From contig BEDY01000011.1 in the NCBI GenBank assembly GCA_002335605.1, forward strand, positions 310,001-374,000: 64,000 nt of DNA, in the 5' to 3' direction. Both the position numbers and the translations under genes were made by a program. Source of the stretch: Prillingera fragicola (taxonomy: Eukaryota > Basidiomycota > Tremellomycetes > Trichosporonales > Trichosporonaceae). This document shows, in pieces, positions 56,888-64,000 of this stretch. Each line of letters starts with the position of its first letter. Position 1 is the first letter of the stretch. The notes beneath the pieces are model-generated. The model was not told the origin of the DNA. It was given only the letters and a program-made list of their open reading frames with translations, and did not search any database.

Positions 56888-58816
56888 CTACTCATCTGCA
56901 ACAGCGCCGAGCTCGCCGGTAGCAAGCCCACGGACATGGTTGATCACCACGTCAATGTCGACAATCATCTCTTGCGTATTCACGCCACCCAGGTGCGTCT
57001 TGCGCCATTCGGCCGTGCCAGGCAGCTCACAGCTGCGTGGAGGACACTCGAGGGGCGTACACACCTCGCCACCGTGGATCAGGTAGTGCTGCACGCCGGC
57101 CACAGTCGCAAGGGGAGCAAAGTCGTTCTGCAACGGGTCAGCTCTTGATAAGAAGGAATGCAACAAGAGAGAGGCACGCGCGCGTCGTGTGTCTCGGAGA
57201 AGAGCAACAAGACAGTCGCGCTCGTCGCTCCGGATCCGAGAAGACTCACGAGAGAACACTCCCTGGGCTGCAGCTCGATCACACTCGAGCTGGGTTGCTG
57301 CCACAACGTGTGCGTGAGGCCGTTGCCGTGCACGCCAATGAGAATCTGGTCGTCAGCGCTCAGCCTGCGCTGCCACTCGGCCACTCACGTCCGTAGTCAT
57401 CATGTACGCAATCTGATCGGCAAAGCTCTGTCCGTCCGAGAAATGCAGCATCTCATACTCGATCACCCCCTGGGCTGCCAGCGCCTCGAGTCCCGCGTCG
57501 AGCGAAAGATGCAGGTCTGCCTGGAGCTTGCGCGTCGTATCCTGGCGCTGCAGGTACCGCACCATTGGCGTCTTGCTCTTGCGCACAGCAGGTACGCTAG
57601 GCGGGTGTGCCGCCATGAGCTTGTCGCGCAGGGAGATGAGCCAGTCGTCATGCACAGGCAAGCGCAGGACGTCGCCCCACGGCTTGTGGCCCGACATGTG
57701 GCCCTTGTGCGCCGCCTCGCGGTTCATGAGGAGGACGAGGGGGAGGCGGTAGAGCGTGCCGTTCGCGGCGCGGTCGTCCCAGATCGCCTTGTCTTCGTGC
57801 ACGACGCCCGGGCTGGGGTCAGCCTCTGCTGCGCGCACGCGACTCACAAGAATGCCTCGTCAAAGAACCGATTCGCCCCCGCATGATCCTCCCACCCCCA
57901 AGTCGGCCTGTCCATGTCTGCCGGCCGCGTTGCCTCGCTCCAAGCCTGGGTGAATGCGACGACTTTAAAGTCTGGCAGTGCCAGCCCAGAGCGAAACTTG
58001 AGGTTGGACCACAGTCGCCAGCCACCCAGCAGCATCTCGCCCATCCAGTGGTAGTAGTGGCCCGTGACTTTGCGTCAGCACGCTTCCCCGGCAGAGAGGA
58101 CTCACAGTTATCGTCCGAGCACAGCAACATTGGCGCCGCGAGCTCCTGCGCAGCGACGGAAAACTGAAACGCCTCGCTCGCGGAAACCGTCTCGCCAAGC
58201 GTCTTGCTGTCGTCTCCCAGCGGGCTCACCCTCTCGCCGCGGATGGCATGGATGCGAACCGTCATGTACTTTTCCTCCTGGTCGCGGATCGAGTTCCATG
58301 CAATGTAGCTTTGGTCGGGGATAGACCACGGTTGGTCTGTCAGGACGTGATACATGTCGTTTTGAAAGTACCTGGCGCTTGTCAGTGCGAACGGTGTGGA
58401 GGTTGGCGAGCTACGCCGGACTGACGCGTGGTGGTGCGCGGAGAGGTCACCACATCCAGCTCGTGCCAGCACATATAGAGGCTCGACCACTGCAGCCCGG
58501 AGCTGCAGTGGCTCGCTCACGCTCGCTCGCTCGCCGGCCGCACGCCAACTCACAAGTTCTCAACAACACTAAACCCCGGCTCGTGCGCCAAAAACCGCGT
58601 CAACCTAAGTGCGTCGGCATACCCCTCCCGCTTCCTCTCAGCAACCACGACCTGGTCCGTGCCATACCGCACTGCCAGCCGGGCGTGTGGTCGAGGGCGC
58701 TGGTGCTGTGCCGACCGCAGGAGGTAGACTACTACGAGGAGGGCTGTGACGAGGCAGACTGCCGTGCGGGGGCGGAGACGGGGGAGGCATGGGCTTGCGG
58801 TGGAGAGGCGCATCAT
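56888..58816 (-). CDS. Glycosyltransferase family 61-type protein (DUF563)
   Basis: About six exons from ATG 58816 (MMRLSTASP) encode roughly 550 residues. A single membrane anchor, AVCLVTALLVVVYLLR, near the N-terminus indicates a type II Golgi protein. The catalytic domain shows FTGHYYHWMGEMLLGGWRLW, rebuilt across an intron, corresponding to the family's H-x-x-H/W block, then KTPMVRYLQRQD and ILIGVHGNGLTHTLW with SSVIELQP, the hallmark of GT61. Members add xylose, GlcNAc or similar sugars to proteins or polysaccharides. In relatives of Cryptococcus such an enzyme could act on capsule or cell-wall glycans, but donor and acceptor are unknown. Confidence 0.85.
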
Positions 58817-60367
58817 GGAGATGCTTTTGGGATAATTAGGATGAGAGATGGAGTGATGTCCATTCTGCAGTTACTCTTCTCCAAGATGCTAGGGTATGTG
58901 CATGACTTCCTGGTGATGTACGTCTGCTCGTCCGGCTCATGGATGGATGGATGCATGTTGGTGGCGCAGAGTAGTGCAGGGAGATGACAACCACCCTTAA
59001 TGTCCGTGCACCCCCAGCTTGTTTTGACGCAATAACATTGAACGTCATGCTCGCGTGAGTGTATACTAGCTGCAGTAGACATCAATCATCAGCGTCTGCG
59101 TAGTAAGAATGAGCATGTAAGCACCAAGCGGGGATGACTCTGGTTGCAGGAGCAGGGTTCGGCCGTCGTACCAGGGTGGGAGGGACTAGGTAGGGGACAG
59201 GAAGTGCAGGGGTTCTTGAGATGGTTCTGTTCTCGCGAGTGTCGTCTACTGACTCGTGGCGTGCACCTGGCGTGCATGGATAGCTGCTGCAGAGGATTGT
59301 TTGTGCACGTTACAGCAACTGCAAGCGCAAGGAGCTTGGATCCCCCGAGACTTGTCCGCCTTGATGCAGCTTGCTATGGAGCACGATGACACGTTCCATC
59401 TCTCCGCTTGACACTGCTTGAACATCCCCACAACGGACGAGGTGATCCCGATGACTCAAACCTAAAGTATCACCCATAACGCCATTGTGGGGCCATATTG
59501 CTCTCCTATTTCCTCGGTGGCTCGCTCGTCATGCACCCAAGTCGCCGCCAGCATGAGTGATTCCAGCCAGCCCGGACATCGAGGCCGTGACCGCTCCGGC
59601 CGGCCTGAGACCTCGGCGACTCGGTCATGACAAAGGGGCGGGGTATTGAACGCCGCAGGTGCCGCCGGAGGGACATTCACGTGTACAACACGTGGATGAC
59701 TCACGTACCTGGTCCTCGGTGTCCTCTGCTGTTGTGCCATCGAGTATGATTATCACTGTCAGTGTGCCCACCCCGTGCGGCTCGGAGCAGGATATGGAGA
59801 TACGGCATCAACAAGCAGTGACCCCAGCCGAGCCCGAGCCCTGGTCATATCTCTACGAGATTGCTTACCTCATCACTCATGGTCATGCCAAGCGTCAAAT
59901 CTGCGGGGACATGCCTGCGGTGTTTGTCGGCGGTCGACCACGGGGCAGTCGGCGGGCGAGGCTGCTGGCCGGGGAGCGACATCCGTTCGGTGTGACGTGA
60001 GCAACCTCACCGAGCCCGGATATGGATTATTTTTCAGGTAGTGGCATGGCCGATCAAAACGCAAAAAGGCGTTCTTTTGGCTGACCGCATCTCCGTGACT
60101 ACTCTCTCCCCGACCCCCGGGTATCTCGACTCGCAGCCAGTGCTTGGAAATTCTGCACGACTAGTATCTCCTCGACGTCCGAGCCCCGCCGACTGCAACC
60201 GGTGACATCCAGGTGTATATCTGCTCATTTTCGAGTGAATAACCACACCTTACCCACACTCTTTCCACAAAACAACCACAAACAACAGGGTCGACGCCAT
60301 CATCAAAACCGCCCCTCTCCTTGCTCACCACCTTCCCCCTTCCCCCTTCCTCCTCCCCCCGCAACAC
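58817..60367. promoter_or_regulatory. Divergent intergenic region, GT61 / ABC transporter
   Basis: 1.55 kb with no supported gene. A GGAT tetranucleotide run (ATGGATGGATGGATGC) is near 58941-58956. The last 100 bp are a C-rich leader before the transporter ATG. I looked for a pleiotropic drug response element and found no clear match. Confidence 0.5.
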
Positions 60368-63300
60368 ATGAGCACACCCGCCACGCCCACGCACGGCGAC
60401 AACGCTTCAATGTCCAACCCCGACTCTTCAATGCACGCCAGCCCCAGCTCGGTTGGCCTCGAGACGGCGGCACCCACCGTCGCCCCGAGCGTCAAGAGCA
60501 ACTTTGGCTTCAGCAAGGCCAGCGGCAGCAACGACTCGACCACCGACTTTGCCACTGCCCCTACTGCCGTCCCTTCCCGCGCGCCCTCCCCCAAGGGCGA
60601 GCAGTGGACCTATGCCGGCCAACTCGAGGTGAGTGGCGATAGCCATGAATGGCGGCGCCACGGAGACTTTGCTGACACAACGCAGGAGGACCAGCGCCAG
60701 CTCGCCAACCGGGGGCTCAACGCTCGCCGCGACCTGACGGTCGCCTGGGACCACCTCTCGATCCGCGGCGTCGGTGGCGCCGACGACGTCGTGTTTGCCC
60801 CCGACCTCGGCTCGCTCTTTGCGCCCTGGACTGTCTCCAAGGCCAAGAAGCAGGTCGCGGCCTACACCAAGGCCAAGCACGAGAAGGAGCCCGCGATCGC
60901 GCGCGAGGACCCCATGCACTTTCTCCCCGGCATGACCGAGCCCAAGAAGGGCGAGCCCGGACTCCGCAAGGGCCAGCGCTACCTCCTCAAGGACTTTAGC
61001 GGTATGCTCCGCCCCGGAGAGATGATGCTCGTTGTCGGCCGCCCCGGATCGGGCTGCACGACCTTCCTCAAGGCCCTTGCCGGTCTTACCGACAGTTATG
61101 CCGGCGAGGAGGGTGGAGTCTACTACGGCGCGCTCAAGTCGGACTCCAAGGCCATGCGGCCGCTCGCGGCCGACGTCTCGTTCAACGGCGAGGAGGAGGT
61201 CCACGACCCCAACCTGCTCGTCAAGCGTACCATGGACTTTGCTCTGCGCATGGAGACTCCGTCGGCCGAGGCCCGTCCCCTTGGCGCCGACGGCAAGCCG
61301 ATCTCTGCCGCCGCGTATGTCGACAAGACCCGTTCCGACCTCCTCAAGGCGTTTGGCATCGACCACACTGAGCGCACAAAGGTCGGAGACCAGTACGTCC
61401 GTGGTGTCTCTGGTGGCGAGCGCAAGCGTGTCTCGCTCGCAGAGGTCCTTACCACTGGCGCCCAGATTCAGTGCTGGGACAATGCCACTCGTGGCCTTGA
61501 CGCTTCCACTGCCCTCGGCTTTGCAAAGGTCTGCCGCACCCTCTGCGACGTCGCGAACCGCATCAACGTCGTCTCGCTCTACCAGGCCGGCAACGCCATC
61601 TACAACGAGTTTGACAAGGTGTCCGTCATTGCCGACGGCCGCCTGCTCTACTACGGCCCCCGCTCCGAGGCCAAGGGCTACTTTGAGGACCTCGGCTTTG
61701 AGTGCATGGACGGCGCCAACGTTGCCGACTTTTGCACATCCGTCACCGCCCTCAACGAGCGCATCATCCGTCCCGGCTTTGAGGGCCGCGTGCCGACCAA
61801 GGCTGCCGAGTTTGCCGCCATCTACAACAAGAGCGACGTCGCGCGCCGCATGCGCGCCGAGGTCGACGAGTGGCTCGCCAACAAGCCCGCTCGCGAGGCC
61901 GAGACCGCCGACGCCAAGACTTGGGCATCAGCCGTCAAGGAAAAGTGGGCCGTCAAGGCTCTGCCCCAGAAGGGCTCGCTCTTCACCCAGGTCCGCGCTG
62001 CCGTCATCAAGGACGCGCAGCAGCGCTGGGGCGACCAGTGGTCGCTCTGGGCTCGCCAGATCACTACCGTGATCCAGGCGCTCCTCAACGGTTCAGTCTT
62101 CTACAACGTCCCCGACACCACGTCGGGTCTCTTCCTCCGTGGTGGTGTGCTGTTCATGACTATTCTCTTCCCCGTCATTCTTGCTTTCGCCGACGTCGCC
62201 TCGGCGTTTGTCGGTCGCCAGGTCCTCGCAAAGCACAAGGCTTACTCGATGTACCGCGCCAGCACCGTCCTCATTGCCCAGACCATCAACGACCTGCCCA
62301 TCTACTTTGTCCAGATTATCATCTACACGCTTATCACCTACTTTATGGCCGGCCTCCGCTCCGATGCGGGCCTGTACTGGATCGTGTTCCTGTTCACCTG
62401 GATGGTCGCGCTCATCATGACCACCCTCTTCCGCACCATTGGCTACGCTTTCAACACGTACAACGATGCCTCAAAGGTCTCGGGAACAATCTTTACCCTC
62501 TTTGTGCTCTACGGTGGCTTTGTCATCTACACCCCGTCCATGCACCCGTGGTTCTCGTGGATCCGCTGGCTCAACCCCGTCTACTACAGTATCGAGGCCA
62601 TCATGGCCGGCGAGCTGGACGGTCTCCAGCTCGAATGCGCACCCCCGCAGCTCGCACCCTATGGCCCGAGCTACGCCGGCCAGCCTGCAGGCTGCGCCAT
62701 CGTCGGTGGCTCGCCAGGCAGCACTCTCGTCTCGGGCACGCGGTACATGCAGGACGGCCTCGTCTTCTTCAAGGACCACGTCTGGCGCAACTTTGGTATC
62801 CTCATCGCTCTCTGGGTCGGCGCACTTGCCCTCGGCGTCTACTTCCTCGAGCGCCTCCCCGCTGCCGGCTCCACCCAGGGTGTCACCCTGTACAAGCGCG
62901 GTGGTGGCGGTGCGTTTGTCCAGGGCGCCGAGAACGGTACCTCCCCGCGTGACGTCGAGGACGGCCCCGAGCCTACCCAGGTTATTGAAAAGCCCAACGG
63001 CGAGACCGACATTGTTTCCGGCCAGGTCGCCGGCAAGGGCACGACGTTTACCTGGAAGGACCTCTCGTACACTGTCAAGGCCGACGGCAAGGACAAGCAG
63101 CTCCTCGACAAGGTCTCGGGTTACTGCAAGGCTGGTACCATTACTGCACTGATGGGCTCATCGGGTGCCGGCAAGACTACCCTCATGGATGTCCTTGCTG
63201 CGCGCAAGTCTGAGGGTGTCATTACCGGCGAGGTCATGCTCAACGGCCACGCCCTCCCAGTTTCGTTCCAGCGTACCACCGGCTACTGTGAGCAGCTCGA

Positions 63301-64000
63301 CGTGCACCTCCCCCAGGCTACCGTCCGTGAGGCCCTCGAGTTCTCCGCCCTTCTCCGCCAGCCCCGCCACGTCTCGCGCAAGGACAAGCTCGCGTACGTC
63401 GACACCATTGTCGACCTCCTCGAGCTGCACGACATTGAGGACGCCATCATTGGCGTCCCCGGTGCCGGTCTCGGTGTCGAGCAGCGCAAGCGTCTTACCA
63501 TCGGTGTCGAGCTCGTCTCCAAGCCCTCGCTCCTCTTCCTCGACGAGCCCACTTCGGGTCTCGACGGCCAGTCGTCGTTTATGATTGTCTCGTTTATGCG
63601 CAAGCTCGCCGCCACCGGCCAGTCGATTCTCTGCACCATCCACCAGCCCTCGGCCGCTCTGTTTGCCGGCTTTGACCAGCTCTTGCTCCTCAAGGCTGGC
63701 GGCCAGACTGTCTACTTTGGATCCATCGCCCACCTGCCCCAGTACTTTATCGAGCGCGGCATCGAGTGGCCCCACGAGGCCAACCCGGCCGAGCGCATGA
63801 TTGACGTCGTCTCGGGTGACCTCTCGCGCGGCACCGACTGGGCAAAGGTCTGGCTCGACTCGCACGAGCGTGTCCAGATGCTCAAGGACCTCGAGGCCGT
63901 CAAGGAAGAGTCCCGCAGCCAGGCTACCGAGGACACCGAGGACACGTATGAGTTTGCCGCCACCACCATGACCCAGCTCCGCCTCGTGACTGGCCGTGCC
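60368..64000 (+). CDS. PDR-type ABC transporter (3' end cut by window edge)
   Basis: Exon 1 is 60368-60628, then a 57-nt intron and one long exon to the edge, at least 1,192 residues of a usual 1,400-1,500. It is a full-size ABCG/PDR efflux pump in the order NBD1-TMD1-NBD2-TMD2. NBD1 has the degenerate Walker A GRPGSGCTT, signature VSGGERKRVSLAE and Walker B QCWDNATRGLD. TMD1 spans the region from QITTVIQALLNG to GVYFLERL. NBD2 has canonical Walker A GSSGAGKTT, a degenerate signature (LGVEQRKRLTIG) and Walker B LFLDEPTSGLD. Such pumps export lipids, azoles and other hydrophobic compounds at the plasma membrane. TMD2 is outside the window. Confidence 0.96.
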   Translation, partial: MSTPATPTHGDNASMSNPDSSMHASPSSVGLETAAPTVAPSVKSNFGFSKASGSNDSTTDFATAPTAVPSRAPSPKGEQWTYAGQLEVSGDSHEWRRHGDFADTTQEDQRQLANRGLNARRDLTVAWDHLSIRGVGGADDVVFAPDLGSLFAPWTVSKAKKQVAAYTKAKHEKEPAIAREDPMHFLPGMTEPKKGEPGLRKGQRYLLKDFSGMLRPGEMMLVVGRPGSGCTTFLKALAGLTDSYAGEEGGVYYGALKSDSKAMRPLAADVSFNGEEEVHDPNLLVKRTMDFALRMETPSAEARPLGADGKPISAAAYVDKTRSDLLKAFGIDHTERTKVGDQYVRGVSGGERKRVSLAEVLTTGAQIQCWDNATRGLDASTALGFAKVCRTLCDVANRINVVSLYQAGNAIYNEFDKVSVIADGRLLYYGPRSEAKGYFEDLGFECMDGANVADFCTSVTALNERIIRPGFEGRVPTKAAEFAAIYNKSDVARRMRAEVDEWLANKPAREAETADAKTWASAVKEKWAVKALPQKGSLFTQVRAAVIKDAQQRWGDQWSLWARQITTVIQALLNGSVFYNVPDTTSGLFLRGGVLFMTILFPVILAFADVASAFVGRQVLAKHKAYSMYRASTVLIAQTINDLPIYFVQIIIYTLITYFMAGLRSDAGLYWIVFLFTWMVALIMTTLFRTIGYAFNTYNDASKVSGTIFTLFVLYGGFVIYTPSMHPWFSWIRWLNPVYYSIEAIMAGELDGLQLECAPPQLAPYGPSYAGQPAGCAIVGGSPGSTLVSGTRYMQDGLVFFKDHVWRNFGILIALWVGALALGVYFLERLPAAGSTQGVTLYKRGGGGAFVQGAENGTSPRDVEDGPEPTQVIEKPNGETDIVSGQVAGKGTTFTWKDLSYTVKADGKDKQLLDKVSGYCKAGTITALMGSSGAGKTTLMDVLAARKSEGVITGEVMLNGHALPVSFQRTTGYCEQLDVHLPQATVREALEFSALLRQPRHVSRKDKLAYVDTIVDLLELHDIEDAIIGVPGAGLGVEQRKRLTIGVELVSKPSLLFLDEPTSGLDGQSSFMIVSFMRKLAATGQSILCTIHQPSAALFAGFDQLLLLKAGGQTVYFGSIAHLPQYFIERGIEWPHEANPAERMIDVVSGDLSRGTDWAKVWLDSHERVQMLKDLEAVKEESRSQATEDTEDTYEFAATTMTQLRLVTGRA

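Overview
This window looks like nuclear DNA of a basidiomycete yeast, most probably a tremellomycete of the Trichosporonales or Cryptococcus type; that placement is an inference. The DNA is GC-rich. Genes carry many very short GT-AG introns, often 34-50 nt, with CTGAC/CTRAY branch sites just before the acceptor. Ambient genes such as DCP2, BUD4, ATG3, fibrillarin, a UBP3/USP10-type ubiquitin protease and a PDR-type ABC pump are typical fungal genes. There are no bacterial operons, rRNA genes, convincing tRNAs, CRISPR arrays or intact transposons.

Layout. 0-10 kb: a GH88 unsaturated glucuronyl hydrolase (cut by the left edge), the decapping enzyme DCP2, a pirin, a DUF2264 protein and a small four-exon orphan. 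11-17 kb: a Dal5-type anion transporter, a CCCH zinc-finger protein with an NYN-like domain, and a 1-Cys peroxiredoxin. 18-34 kb is a dense housekeeping block: ubiquitin protease and fibrillarin (divergent), a Zn2Cys6 regulator, BUD4 and ATG3 (divergent). 34-46 kb is gene-poor: two orphan genes and one strongly biased zinc alcohol dehydrogenase, separated by three tracts of about 2.6-3.5 kb with no convincing gene. 46-64 kb is accessory in character: a DUF924 protein, a flavin monooxygenase with an NTF2/SnoaL-like front domain, a gene with a 21-bp heptad-coding minisatellite, a short-chain dehydrogenase, a sugar/polyol MFS transporter, a bZIP regulator, a GT61 glycosyltransferase and a PDR ABC transporter running off the right edge.

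Possible functional links, all inferred from proximity: GH88 and DUF2264 may both act on uronic-acid polymers. The monooxygenase, dehydrogenase, MFS carrier, bZIP factor and PDR pump could form a loose catabolic or export neighbourhood. The most unusual items are the heptad-repeat gene at 49.9-51.1 kb, the very short introns, and the small orphan genes that appear only after splicing by eye. I did not find a clearly novel multi-gene system. Gene models were spliced by hand and checked for reading-frame consistency where stated.
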